Source: Synchiropus splendidus
Lineage: Eukaryota > Chordata > Actinopteri > Syngnathiformes > Callionymidae
Direction: 5' to 3'
Assembly (NCBI RefSeq): GCF_027744825.2
Contig: NC_071342.1
Span: forward strand, 12,729,501-12,793,500
DNA: 64,000 nt
How positions within the stretch are numbered: position 1 is the first letter of the stretch; the number at the start of each line of letters is the position of its first letter. A model generated the notes under the pieces. That model worked only from the letters and a program-made list of their open reading frames with translations, ran no database searches and was not told the DNA's origin. The position numbers and the translations under genes are program-made. This document shows positions 29,505 through 41,363 of the stretch, piece by piece.

Positions 29505-31919
29505 TCAGCCAATCATCGTCTTCATGAAGGCGGGTTTGTCGAAGGGCCAGTGGTACTGATTAGGGACCGGTCCGTTGACATTGCACTCAAAGAATGAGAA
29601 CATGGGGAACCAGATTCGGGCCCGGCGGCTCTGCTGATAGGCCCGGGTGTTGGCTAAGGTGTGATAGTAGAGGAAGAGGCGAGTGGTGATGTAGAAGGCG
29701 ATGAAAACGTCGATGGAGTAGTGCTCATGTGCCGCAAGGATGAAGAAAATCCCAAATAAGTTCAAGACCCAAGAGATGGTGTGGATCAGGTTCCAGTTAC
29801 GCGGAGTATCTGCAATAGACAGCATCCATCAGACACCGAATGTCATAATGAATTTTTCACAATAAAGAAGTTGAAATGGTTAAAATGTGCAACAAATAAA
29901 TAAATAGTCAAAGCTAATAAAAGGTTTGGTTGAACCTAAATCCATATTAATACAAAGCTATGACCAAACCCTATGAAACCAAAATAAACAATGTAAAATG
30001 TAATGCATTAACAGCAGGTCTAAACGCTATATAACCACAGGTGCAAACAGTGACAGAGAATCAATAGCATCTCTTGAGTGGCGGCATCCCCTATAGCGGC
30101 TGCCAAGATACAAAAGAGCATTGTGAAAGATGGAGTCTCCTCTTGCACGCAGCCCGTGTAAACAGAACCAACTCGCTCCATTCACGAGTTTGCACTCACA
30201 TTCTGTGACAAAGAAGTTGAGCATGGTGATGACCACAGTGTGTCCGCTGAACATGTAGTCCCCACACGTTTGGACCCCGGTCAGAGTCATCCCGAAACCG
30301 CTCCAGATAGCTAGTGCTCTTTGGATCTTTCCCCAGGCATCATCGTACATCTGAAAGACAGACAGTTGATTTTGTTTAGAGTGAGCTCGAACTACGAGGT
30401 CTAGCTATGTAGTGAGCCTGAGACTACTTTTATTTTCCCCCAAAAACAGCAGAAAAGAGGTGGTCTAGGGCCTCCAGATTGAACAAGGTCTACCCCAGGA
30501 CCCACTGAGTTGGACATGCCCAGAAGCCTCACCATAAACAACCATATTTATAAATATTTTATGAACAAAATGAAGCTCGTGATATGGTTTTCTAATCTTG
30601 ACATTGTGTTTCATTTCTAAACTGCAAAAATGAGGCTGAGATGAGCATCTGCAGGAAGTGGGTTTATTTCTCATGAGACGCTACGGTTAATCTGAAAGAG
30701 CTTTGGCAATTAACAGCAACCTAATGAATCTAAACACTGTTGAGTGTGATGTTTGTGAGAAAGTGAAAGAAACTGAAGCAAGACGCCGCCCAATTTACTG
30801 TGAATGTGTGAGTCTCACCTTACTGGCACATTGCAAGTGCTGCCCAGGAACAGACAGTGAAGTAACAAACATGGTGCAGCAGCGAAGCAAAAACACGGTT
30901 CCCATCAAAGAACACAAGCGCCTGAAGAGAATGGACCTGAAAGCAGAAGGGAAACAGCAAAGAGGATCTATCATCGATGTGTCGGAGAAACAAAAAGGAC
31001 AGCTAAAAATGTCATTTCTGAAGTCCATGTCACTGCGTTAAAGCATTATATTCCCAACTGTGGTTGGAAAGGTTGTTGTTGAACACACACCTGTGCTTGT
31101 GCAGCAGCAGGATCAGCAGTAGCATGTAACAGAGGATGAGTCCACAGGCCTCTGCCATAGCAAAAGCCCAGGGGATTCTAGGAACACTGAGGAAGGAGAG
31201 AGATATCTGCATTAGCATTGAGATAAGATAGTAAGAGAAGAACATGAACTATGGAATCCAGGCGCCACATGTGCACAGTACCTGTCCAGGAATATGTCAG
31301 GCAGTGGGGGGTAAGTCCTCATGTCTGGAACTCGTTCGTGTACGATGACCATGACGAAGGAGGTGAAGCCAAACACAAACATGACGTAAACGGTGCTGAG
31401 GACCGTCTTCCACACCTCGGGGTCCAGTCGTCCTGCAAGATGTTGCCGGTGTCTCCCGTTCGAATGCAAATGACACAACTCATCTCCAGAGCCAGAACAA
31501 TGTCTGCTACTGCTACCGTTCCTCAATCGCAGCTCAGTCCTCTGACCCAGCGGGTCGCCCCTGGCGTACCGAAAGTCGACCTGGTCGCAGCTCAGCGAGG
31601 GACCAGCTGTCAGGCTTTCAACTGAAGACAGACCCAGGGCTTCTAGTTGAGCTTGGTTTTGCTTCTGGATGCGTCTGAGTGCAATGGTGAGCCTCTTGAT
31701 GTCCCCCAGGACTGTGAGGCCTAAAGGGGGCCCCCGCAGGTCCGCTTCAGTCAGAGCCAGCAGACTGAGCCCGTCCAGACGGTGTTGAGTGCAAAGCAGA
31801 GCTTCATATTCTCCAAACCCTTCGTCCTGCAGCCACTGGGCCACTCTCTTGCAGCTCCAGGTGTTGACGCTCTCCTCCATGCTACTGCACACACACACAG
31901 GTATGTTTGAAGCTGCCAT
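29505..31919 (-). CDS. samd8: SAM-domain sphingomyelin-synthase-related protein (ceramide phosphoethanolamine synthase)
   Basis: SMSr is an ER membrane enzyme that makes ceramide phosphoethanolamine and helps control ceramide. Exons are 31282-31919, 31091-31186, 30819-30936, 30200-30350 and 29505-29809, giving 435 residues with consistent phases. The N-terminal SAM domain reads [17 protein letters not shown] to [14 protein letters not shown] variable linker follows, then six membrane spans starting near [20 protein letters not shown]. The catalytic histidine-aspartate motifs are [12 protein letters not shown] and [13 protein letters not shown]. The tail [18 protein letters not shown] is nearly invariant in SAMD8. 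The start at 31919 is chosen as the first in-frame ATG; a second ATG 13 codons downstream is possible. SAMD8 rather than SGMS1/2 is shown by the linker, the tail and dusp13 as head-to-head neighbour. Confidence 0.93.
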
Positions 31920-34900
31920 ACATTAGGGCCATACTTATAGCACCAGAACAAAGAAACCTGACCAGCTTTAGATGCTCCCGTGATTAATCAAAGCCTCATA
32001 ACCATTAGCCAAGCGGAGTTAAGCAGCTGCGATCACATCATCAGTGTGACAATGCATCGTTAATCAGAAGCACATCACTTCAATAAGATACAGGTTTGTT
32101 TCAAGCGCCAATATATTTATGTTGAAAGTGAAATCTATTCATCCCTTTTTGTGTTATTTTGCTAAAAGACAGACAATGGCATAACCTTGTAGGTAGAGGT
32201 AAAAAAATATATAAAGTAAGTAAAAAATGGCACAGAAAAGGGACACAATAAGCAAAAATTGACGTGGAAAAACAAACCTAATATATGTCCATCAAAAATC
32301 ATGAAACTAATTTCTAAATTCACTACTCATTTTTATCAATTCGTAAAAAAATAAAAACTGTGCTACCAATGTAATTACTCTACATGGAATCAATACAACT
32401 ATTAAGAAAATAAGAAAACATCATCAAGCCTTTTTTATGTCATGCCACAAAACATATTTTTTAATGGTTCAAAAAGCCTACATTTATGTCCTTACATCAA
32501 ATTGGGCTACTGAAAGGTTTAAAGAAAATGAATTTATTAAACCGTTAAATTCAACTGAAATAACTTCATTGTTATTTCAGTTGAATTTAACGGAAAACAG
32601 ACTTTCTAGCTTCCTCTCACAGACAGATTGGAAATTATGAAATGGACTTCTGATCTCGGCTTCTCTTGAGCTGACCTTTGACCCTCTGATAAGATCTTGA
32701 CTGCCCTGCTGCTCAAAGGTCTGAAGGATTCACTGCAACAGCACAAAGTGATATGAGAGAAGCGATGCATTATAACTGAAAAGTGATGGTTGAATATCTC
32801 TCATGATAAGTTACTTTATATCTGCAAAACATTTGTTTGTATTTAATTATTAATTAATATACAATTTAAATGTCTACACTGCAGCACGATTGTGTGGGTT
32901 CTCTATATATATATAACTAACTATATATTATTTTTGTAAATATTAACCACCAACTGCCTGAAAAACATGTAATAATAAAAATTAAGCCAAGAATATTATT
33001 GTGGTTGAATTAAATGTCACCCTCCAGTTTTCAATGGATTAAAATGCCTGACTTTTTACCATCTAATTGTCATTGAAATGTTCAGGTAATTTTGATTTTA
33101 TGTAGCCAGACTTTGACTTTGGTCTGTCTTTTTAATTTAAATCAATTTTCAAATTTTCTATTGCCTTGGGATATTTACACTTTAATAAAAACAGTATTAC
33201 AGCTTTGTCAAATGAATTATTTTGCCGTTACATGCTTGCTTTTTCACACCGCTCTGAAAAGAAAAAGGACTCAAGCAGAGATCCTGAAACCGGATATAAG
33301 TTGGCACAAAAATGAAAACTTGTCAACATGGCCGAAGCTTGCGTAACACAACAAGCTTTTTCCTTTGGGTGGGACAGAAAATGAAAATATCCAAACATAT
33401 CACAGTGACGATTACTATCCTCATGTGAGGGACATGATTCATGTAGACTCATCAGCCTCCACCCACATATCCGCTGAGTAATAGTTCTGGCAGGAAATTA
33501 CAGACTTTCCTTTATACAGCCAACGTAGTCAGTCTTTAGTGTGGGAGCTGACAATCTCAGGGAGAATTTCATAAAGAAGGGTACCAGAAAACATCTAAAC
33601 TTTGAACCTCAAAGAATATATTTCCAGAATATAAATATGAATATTCCACTAAAAATATTCATTTCCTTTATTTGCTTAAAAGACATGCAAAAACACTTAA
33701 CTTTTGTCGTGGATACACTATATATATATATAAACAATTAAATTCCAGGGGAAACTAACAAAGAAATAAAAAACAGCAAACAAACCAACAAAAAAAAAAC
33801 AAAAAAAAAACTCAACAGGAAAACGGAACATTTGTTACTCAACTAGATGTATTTCAAATGAGGTCATAAGGGACACACTGCTCTTGATAATACGACTCCA
33901 AGATACAGATGTATTATTAAGTTATTATGAGAAAGTAAATTTTATTTTTTAAATTCAAGCGAGGTCCTCATTCATAGAAGTCGTCGTACAATGAGGATTT
34001 GTTTTGAAAATCAAAAGTTTTATGTATAGTGACAATACCTTCAGAAACATTTTTTAACTTCAAACATATTTACAGAGCGAACAGACACCTGTGGACTTAG
34101 TCAGGGATTGACAATTGCCAAATCAGCAAGTTCGGCTGATATAGAGACGGCACTGCACTGACTGTCGCAAATATTTGTCTCAGGATAACAGTCCCGCTCT
34201 GCCAAGAGAATAAACTCAAACAGACAGAGCCGGTTGTCAGGACGAGGACAGCCACAAGTGAATCTCCAGGCTGAACTGAACTGAGCTTGGCAACAGTTGA
34301 GACAAGTATGACACGAAGGAGCCGGTAAGTCAACCTCGGGTCAAATGAAAAGTTTGAAAACAGTTAAAATGAGGAACAACGTCGATCTTACCAGACACAG
34401 AGTGGGCTGTCAGAGGGAGACGGGCTGTGTTCCTCTGACAAGATAGGAATGTTTCGTGGTCAACATGTTTCCACCACGGCCGGGCGTCAACAAGCAGGAA
34501 GAGGGTGAGGTAAACAACCAGCGAAGAAGAGCCACCAAGTGTACACTGACACCTGCTGGACAGATTCCGCGCAAGCTCTAACTTATGAAAACATACAGGT
34601 ATAACATATCCCCCACCCTTTACGCCACCATAAAGTCCTCAACGAATTCTTTACTTCACTACTGGAAATTAAGATATATATACTGCAAATATATTTAAAC
34701 AAAACGTATAGTTAGTAGCGATAATTTTCTCATCAGAAACCTAGTTACACCTGACTGTATGAAAACCCCTTTTATAGGAGTTTTTTGGGTGGTGAAGGAA
34801 GAGATGCGCAATGTCGACATGTGTTATCGTTGTGTTACCATCTGAAGTTTCACTCAGCTGCCCCACCTGTTTTAGACAGTCACTGAAATGTGATTCAACG

Positions 34901-35051
34901 ACGGCTCTCACAAGGCACTGCAGAAATGAGACGTTGAAGTCTAGTCGTGCAGAGCCCCTGGTTTGTTTAGAGAAGGGAGTCACTTGTCAACTATGAGATA
35001 AACAAGACTCGGCACAGACTGACAGAGCAGCGAGGAATTCATCAAGTAAAG
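31920..35051. other. head-to-head intergenic region, samd8 / dusp13a
   Basis: No protein is recognised. It presumably holds noncoding first exons and promoters of samd8 (leftward) and dusp13a (rightward). The only strong structure is the inverted repeat at 32542-32593. The 32100-33800 part is AT-rich, and 34380-34600 is more GC-rich and could hold the samd8 promoter. Confidence 0.4.
32542..32593. repeat. perfect 23-bp inverted repeat with 6-nt loop
   Basis: The left arm is 32542-32564 and the right arm 32571-32593, each the exact reverse complement of the other. The loop TTCATT is at 32565-32570. It sits upstream of the samd8 coding exons. Confidence 0.95.
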
Positions 35052-35742
35052 ATGGAAATTTGGGTTGACCCTTCTCTTCAGGAGCTTGAGGAGGTTTTAC
35101 ATTCAGCTCCCAGATCCTGTCGCCATGGAGATGAAGTGTGGCCGAACCTGTTCCTTGGCGACATGTAGGTGTTTTTCACGCTCATGCATGTGTGAAGGGT
35201 GTCATCACCGCATCCTGGCTTGTGTTTAAGGTTCATGTCACATGACAAGCTTGGACTGTGGCAGTTGGGCATCACGCATGTGCTCAACGCATCCCATGGC
35301 AAACTCTGCTGTAAAGGAAGTGATGACTTTTATGGTACGACAGTGAAGTACTTTGGAGTTCCAGCCAATGATCTCCCAACCTTTGACCTTTCGCTGTTCT
35401 TCTACCCTGCCGCTGACTTCATTCACCAGGCTCTCACCTCAGGAGGTAGCGAGTTGACCCTGTCAAATGTGTGAATAAACGATGTTACATTTGTGGTTCC
35501 CTCCAGGAAAGGTGTTGGTGCACTGTGCTGTCGGAGTGAGTCGCTCGGCCGCTTTGGTTCTGGCCTACCTGATGATCCATCATCACCTCTCGCTTCTTGC
35601 TGCTATTCACTGTGTTCAACACAAACGCTGGATCTTCCCAAACAGAGGGTTCCTGCGTCAGCTCATAAAGTTGAACCACGACCGTCAGACAGGAAGTTCA
35701 AATACAAAGCTTCCCAATGACGTTGAAATACAGCAATCCTAA
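35052..35742 (+). CDS. dusp13a: dual-specificity phosphatase, DUSP13A-like, copy 1
   Basis: Atypical dual-specificity protein phosphatase of the small muscle/testis group. Exons are 35052-35164, 35231-35445 and 35507-35742, giving 187 residues. [14 protein letters not shown] opens the domain, followed by [18 protein letters not shown] and [18 protein letters not shown], which carries the general-acid aspartate. The P-loop is HCAVGVSRS with catalytic Cys116. [11 protein letters not shown] follows. CKG.DDFYG and PANDLPTFD resemble human DUSP13A more than DUSP13B. It is first in a run of four same-strand genes with identical intron phases. AATAAA is at 35901-35906. Confidence 0.85.
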
Positions 35743-36793
35743 TCCTGCAGTATTGTAGTCACTGTACTAGATAACTCAATCCAAGCATCCTTCGGTATAA
35801 ACTCAGTGGTAGCTGTCAGGTTGCCTATGTTAAGCATCTACTAACTGCGAGTACAAGCTTTTACAGGGTATTACGCACGACTGAAGCTTGTCAACATAAA
35901 AATAAAATTTTGAGCTGAAGCATACATGACTTCTAAATAGCTAGTATTCAGTGTTTTATCTTTCTGCCTAGCATTTGTGGAAAAAAAACAGTGAAACACA
36001 GATCAAAGGTGTGGTGGCCATGTTGGAAAGTGGGCTGTGTAACTTAGCCATGCGAAGATCGAAATCCTGACATTAGTATGAATTGTGTTTTGTGTGGTTT
36101 GCCAAAAGGTGGTGATAACAATAATATAATCATTTATGTTCTATATACAGGAGACCACAGTGAAGTGAGTTTGACTTCTTTTATCTGTGCAGTCTGTTGA
36201 CAACAGCTGTCTCTATGTTGCCACAAAGCCCAACACCGTCCTTTGTTACGCTGTCACACAACATTAGAATATATAGCTCTTACCATGAAACTAGATGGAC
36301 GGAAAGGGAACCTTTCACTATGGTTTGAAAACCAAGTTAACGGCAAGTGAATGGGAAGCTATGACTCTGGCTTTTTTCTTTATGAGGGAAGAAAAAAGTG
36401 GAAAGGTTTGATGTAGCCACAGTTATCCCAAAAAAGTGTGTCTAGAGAGTGAAGGTTAAAAGTGTTGGTTATTGTCGTGGCAGACCATGGGTGTATCCAC
36501 AGGCCCTTCAGAAGTCACTATCACATAACTTCCAAAGCTTGCCATCAACTCAATAAAACAACTCAACTTATCATTTTACCAGGTGAGTGTTTCACTTGAA
36601 TCTCACTCGACATTAAATAACTATCTGGAGTCAAGCACAACACGGACGGCTAATTTTAGTGGCTGCCAGTTCTCAAATAACCAGCTGCTCATATCTGTCA
36701 CTAAGCAGCAGAATCTGCCAGGGAGGGGACGGTTGCCACTGACGGCAGGAGTGGAGTAGTGCTGTGGTGTTTTTGGAGAGGAGTCCAAGGAGA
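35743..36793. other. spacer between dusp13a copies
   Basis: Contains the 3'UTR of copy 1 at its left and presumably the promoter of copy 2 at its right. No gene, repeat family or clear promoter motif is seen. Confidence 0.4.
35901..35906 (+). promoter_or_regulatory. polyadenylation signal of dusp13a copy 1
   Basis: AATAAA lies 159 bp after the stop codon, before the next gene. Confidence 0.5.
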
Positions 36794-37492
36794 ATGACAG
36801 CGTTAAATCAGCTGAGGGACCTGGTCATTGTCAAGGAACTTGAGCGCATCCTGGATTCTTGCACCCTTGAGCTCACAGCCGTGGATGAAGTCTGCCCCAA
36901 TCTCTACATAGGAAATGTGTAAGTAGCTCGATGATCTGAAAGGAAGTTTGAATGCCTGCAATTTGTATGATTTTATTTTATATTTTTCTTCAGGGCCATT
37001 GCACAGAACAGAAAACGGCTGTGTGACTTGGGCATTACTCACATCCTGAATGCAGCTCATGCTAAACAGGGAAGCATCGGGGACCAGAACTTTTATGGGA
37101 ACTCTTGTGTTTACTATGGCATTCCAGCTGAAGACTCGGAGCACTTTGACCTGAGCGAGCACTTTAAATCAGCGTCCGACTTCATACACGATGCTCTCAC
37201 GAAAGAACAAGGTACAGTAAAAAAATGCACTCTGATATTACTGACTCCATCATCATCATCGTCGTCTTCCTCTCACCCAGGGAAGGTTTTGGTGCACTGC
37301 ATCATGGGAATGAGTCGATCCGCCTCCTTGGTTCTGGCATATCTGATGTTGCGGCAGCGACTTACGCTGACAGACGCGCTCAAGCTTTTGATCCAAAAAA
37401 GAGCCATCTACCCAAACAGGAACTTTCTGGTGCAACTTCATCGACTGGACGAACAGCTGAGAGTCCGGAGAAGGCTCTGTCCCATTTTATGA
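36794..37492 (+). CDS. dusp13a: dual-specificity phosphatase, DUSP13A-like, copy 2 (divergent)
   Basis: Exons are 36794-36918, 36994-37211 and 37281-37492, giving 184 residues. The domain reads VDEVCPNLYIGNV, LGITHILNAAHAKQG, NFYGNSCVYYGIPAEDSEHF, the P-loop HCIMGMSRS with Cys121, and IYPNRNFLVQLHRLDEQL. Catalytic Cys, Arg and the acid Asp are present, so activity is expected. It has Cys in place of the usual Trp of the VWPNL motif. Exon phases match its three neighbours, so it arose by tandem duplication. The nearest relative among human genes looks like DUSP13A, but it is more divergent than copy 1. Start chosen as the first ATG of the exon. Confidence 0.8.
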
Positions 37493-38613
37493 ACTAATGA
37501 TACATGGAAAAAAAATCCTTAATGTCTCTCCCATTCATCTTTTACACTCCACCTGATGCTTTGTATGTATATAATAATCAATTTACTGTACTGTCTAAAT
37601 AGCAGATGAATACATGATGACCAGATGCAGTTCTTAATTTTTGTTCATGTCAGATTTTGGTCCAATACTGTGTCATTCATGTAGCTAATGTCCGTAAAAT
37701 AGTCACCATTTCATTTTCTTATTGTTATTTGTTCCTAAAAAAATGATTGAAGGTTGATGTGGAGTAGTTTTAAATGAAAAAAAAAAACACTAAATTGTGA
37801 GTTATAAGTATATTTTATGGTTAAAAGGTGCAGGAAGTTAGATGTGAAGTTGTCAATGAGAGTGACTACAAAGGACAAGATCTAACATGGGTAGATCAGA
37901 GGCACAGCTCATGTGAAGATGAAGAATGATGGAGATGAAGATACCAGAAAAAGAAGACGACTGATGATGAGCTGATAAATTAGATCGAGAGGAATAGTCA
38001 GGATGATCATAGTGCTTCATGTTCTTTACTCATTTGAACTGACATTTTGATTTTTTTTACAAGTTGAAAGGTACAATTATTACAAATAACAGTGATCTAT
38101 AAAATATTAATATAGAACAGTTTATACACTTTCATTGACAAAAATAACAAATATTACAGCAGAAAAAAAGCCCATAAATACATATCTCCCTCAATATGCT
38201 TCATTATATATATGGGAGCTGAACTGTTGATGGTAGATATGTATTTCTCAGTGATTCACTGTGTCCAGACGGAGAGACAGTGGATATTTTTGGAGAGCAC
38301 AGACGCTGCCGTTGTGTGTTGCATAACAGTCTCCTGTCATGAAAAGCGAGCAAACAGATGTTCCTGGGGACAATGCAATAACGCTTTCCCTGCTTCAGGC
38401 AGGAAGCCAAAATTGTATCGAACATTTCATGGAGAGGTGCAAATGTTTTCTGAGTCACATCAGCGTGTACAATTACGCCGATATAAATGGAAGCAAGCGG
38501 TGCCGAGTGGTGACGAGGAGGAGGGTTTTCTCGCTGCAAAACAGGGTGAGTTTTCACAAATATGCGCCTATATTTGTGGTGGTATTTTAGCCGTTGTGTT
38601 TCTGTTTGCTAGC
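37493..38613. other. spacer and probable noncoding leader of dusp13b
   Basis: AT-rich spacer. A strong donor (CAG then GTGAGT) begins at 38546, and an acceptor ends at 38612. These define a 67-bp intron in the leader of the next gene, so the open frame upstream of 38614 is not a coding extension. Confidence 0.45.
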
Positions 38614-39327
38614 ATGTCCCTAAGGGATCCACCGTACGATCCTCCATCTGTCTCAGAGCTGCTGGAGTTTCTGCTGAGAGACAGACGCCCCACTGGACAC
38701 GTCAATCAAGTCTGGCCTAACCTTTATATTGGAAATGAGTACGTTCATGCATCAGTGGTGCTCACCATCACACACTCATAGTTCAGTTTGCGTTTCAGGG
38801 TCGCCGCACGAGACAAGGCCACTCTTCACAGTATGAGAATCAGCCATATAGTAAATGCTGCTCATCGACCCACTGGCCACTGCCAAGCCACTGGTTTCTG
38901 TGTCAACACTGGACCTCGATTCTACCGAGACATGGCTGTCGACTATTACGGAGTCGAGGCTGATGATGCAATAGAGTTCATCCTGAGCCCGTTCTTCTAT
39001 CCTACAGCTCGATACATCAGAGCCGCACTGGCCCAGGGAGGCAAGTCGTGATGCCGACAAGCAAAGTGACTTGCTTTGGCCGTCAACCTTGTTGTTTCTG
39101 TGCCAGGGAGAGTGTTAGTCCACTGCCTGATGGGAGTGAGCCGCTCTGCCACGCTGGTGCTGGCCTTCCTCATGATAGCTGAAGGTCTGAGGCTACAAGA
39201 GGCGGTGACTGCTGTCAGAGCGCACAGAGACATCTGCCCAAACCCCGGCTTCCTGCAGCAGCTCCGCAGCCTGGACAAGACTCTGGAGAGAGAAAGGAGG
39301 CGTGGACTACTGTCCCATCCACAGTAA
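38614..39327 (+). CDS. dusp13b: dual-specificity phosphatase, DUSP13B-like
   Basis: Exons are 38614-38738, 38799-39040 and 39107-39327, giving 195 residues. The leader [16 protein letters not shown] resembles that of human DUSP13B. The domain reads [39 protein letters not shown], the P-loop HCLMGVSRS with Cys129, and [30 protein letters not shown] and VAARDK favour DUSP13B. Two oddities are visible. The second intron starts with GC (GCAAGT) rather than GT. About a dozen extra residues (around [11 protein letters not shown]) follow NAAH, before the FYR motif. The acid aspartate is retained, but the usual FDLS motif after it is changed to EFILS. Confidence 0.85.
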
Positions 39328-40600
39328 ATGTTGGCAGGTCACTACACGCAGGAATTGCTTTGTTTATTTCAGTCATGCCGTAAACTCACAGTTCTATTAA
39401 TCCCTGACGCGTTGTCTTACACGTCTTCATGTAAGCTTCCAGTGCAGTGACAAACACCTGTCGACACGTGCCAGGTTCTTCCAAAGACAATCGTAAACAA
39501 CAGCCTCACCAGTTCCCGAGCCGCCGCCACTCTATTCCTGTCACAGCAGAGATGGTGGAGGAAGGTGTAGAGAAAGCAAATGTGTGTGTCAGTGTGACTA
39601 AAAATAAAGAGTTAAAGTCAGAACCGGTGGGAGCATTTCTGTACACAAACACACATGCTCATTGAGAAGGCTGCACAGCTGAGGGAGTCTTGACTGAGAG
39701 AGGTCAGTATTATCTCTTCTTATTGCTGTTCGAAGCTCACATTTTATAAAACTGTCACAGATAATGGAAACAATTAAAAGCCTGGAACATGCTTTGAAGT
39801 TGTATATAAGGAACACAGACTGTGAAACTTTACCAAATGAATTATTTGAACTATAATCTAATTCCCATTAGCAGGTGACTGAGTGCAGTATGATCTATAC
39901 ATAACCGAGAAATGACTTTGATCTGTGCAGTCAAGTTTGCATCTTGTATTTATGTTTCACCTGATCTTTATATAGTAACTTTTGTTAGAACCACATAAAT
40001 GGGCTGACTAAAAAAATGATTAGATGTTGGAAGCGTTCAACGGTTTCATCAGATTTTAACGTTTCAATGTTTTTTTTTTTCATTCATTAAAATGGTTGGC
40101 TGCTGCACCTATTCGGCTCTCCTTTGTATTGAAGGAGCTACACCCACCCGCTGTCCGATTGAGGTCATTGCAGTAGATAAATAACAGTCAAGAAATATCT
40201 GGAAAAAGTTTACCGTGGTGTAGTGTTGTGTAAAATGAAATAAAATGACAGACACTAAGCGTAAAAAAAGAAAGTCAATGAGGATCAGCCCCTCAATGTC
40301 AGTGATCGTGGTTCTCTTTCGGAAAAGGGTGAAAATCTTGGAAGAGTGGAGTGTGTGGTTGCTAGGATGGCTCCTATTATAAACAAGGTTTTCAATCGCG
40401 AGGAAGTCCCGAGGCAAGAACACCTCAGTGAGACCAGGAAATCTGGGTCTTGTATTTGGTTGTTGCCCAGGCAAGCTGGCTTGTAGAAAAATGATGAGTG
40501 AACCTTGCTAGTTCAAACTAGTTTCAGTGTTCTGACCCCTGCCAAAGACGTAGCTAGCTGTACTTGACCAGTGTGGTCTTCTTTCCGACAGCTGTGAACC
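39328..40600. other. spacer between dusp13b and dusp29
   Basis: No gene or repeat family is recognised. An AATAAA near 39602 could serve dusp13b. A splice acceptor (TTTCCGACAG) ending at 40590 implies a noncoding dusp29 first exon within this spacer. Confidence 0.4.
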
Positions 40601-41363
40601 ATGTCGGTCTGCATGGTGAAATCCAGGGGCAGGAACCCGTACGCAGCAGTGCGGGTAGATCCCGACAGTGACTACATCACACCAGGAACTCTGGACTTGG
40701 AGCAGCTCTTCTGGACGGGCACAGCTGTTCAGTTCACACATGTCAATCAAGTGTGGCCCAGCATATACATCGGGGATGAGTGAGTGAGTGAGATCCTGTC
40801 TCAACATGACAGTCAGTGTCTAACCACGTGTGATTGGAACAGGAAGACGGCTCTGGAGCGGCCCGGCCTGAGGGAACTGGGTATCACACACGTCCTGAAC
40901 GCGGCTGAAGGGAAGTGGAACAATGTCCTGACGGGACCCGATTACTACTGTGACTTGAACATCCAGTACTTTGGCGTTGAAGCAGATGATAAACCCACTT
41001 TCAACATCTCCCAGTTCTTCAGTTCCGCAGCCCATTTCATCCACGAGGCCTTGAGTCTCCCAGAGAGTGAGTGACCGAGTTTAAAAACAATTTCGCTCTC
41101 TGTCTAGGAAATAACTCTCTCTTATTTATCCAGACAAAATACTGGTGCATTGTGTGATGGGCCGCAGCAGGTCGGCGACCCTGGTGCTGGCCTACCTGAT
41201 GATGAAACACAACCTAACTGTGGTGGATGCTATCGAGCATGTGCGACAACGACGGTGCATCCTGCCCAATCATGGTTTCCTGAAACAACTCAGATCTCTT
41301 GACATCTCACTGCAGGAGGAGAGACTGCAGCTAAGGCTTCAGCTAAAAGACCAACAAGCTTGA
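40601..41363 (+). CDS. dusp29: dual-specificity phosphatase 29 (DUPD1)
   Basis: Muscle-associated atypical dual-specificity phosphatase that dephosphorylates phospho-Ser/Thr/Tyr, including AMPK in reports on mammals. Exons are 40601-40779, 40843-41066 and 41134-41363, giving 210 residues. The N-terminal [17 protein letters not shown] and [13 protein letters not shown] match DUPD1 closely. [32 protein letters not shown] (acid Asp 108/109), the P-loop HCVMGRSRS (Cys141, Arg147), [17 protein letters not shown] and [15 protein letters not shown] follow. Start chosen at the ATG just after a leader acceptor. A polyadenylation signal begins only 5 bp after the stop codon. Confidence 0.9.

Noticed and set aside
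38212..38613. Long in-frame N-terminal extension of the dusp13b-like protein
   Set aside because: A strong donor at 38546 and an acceptor ending at 38612 mark a leader intron. The extension has no resemblance to the family, and splicing would change its frame.
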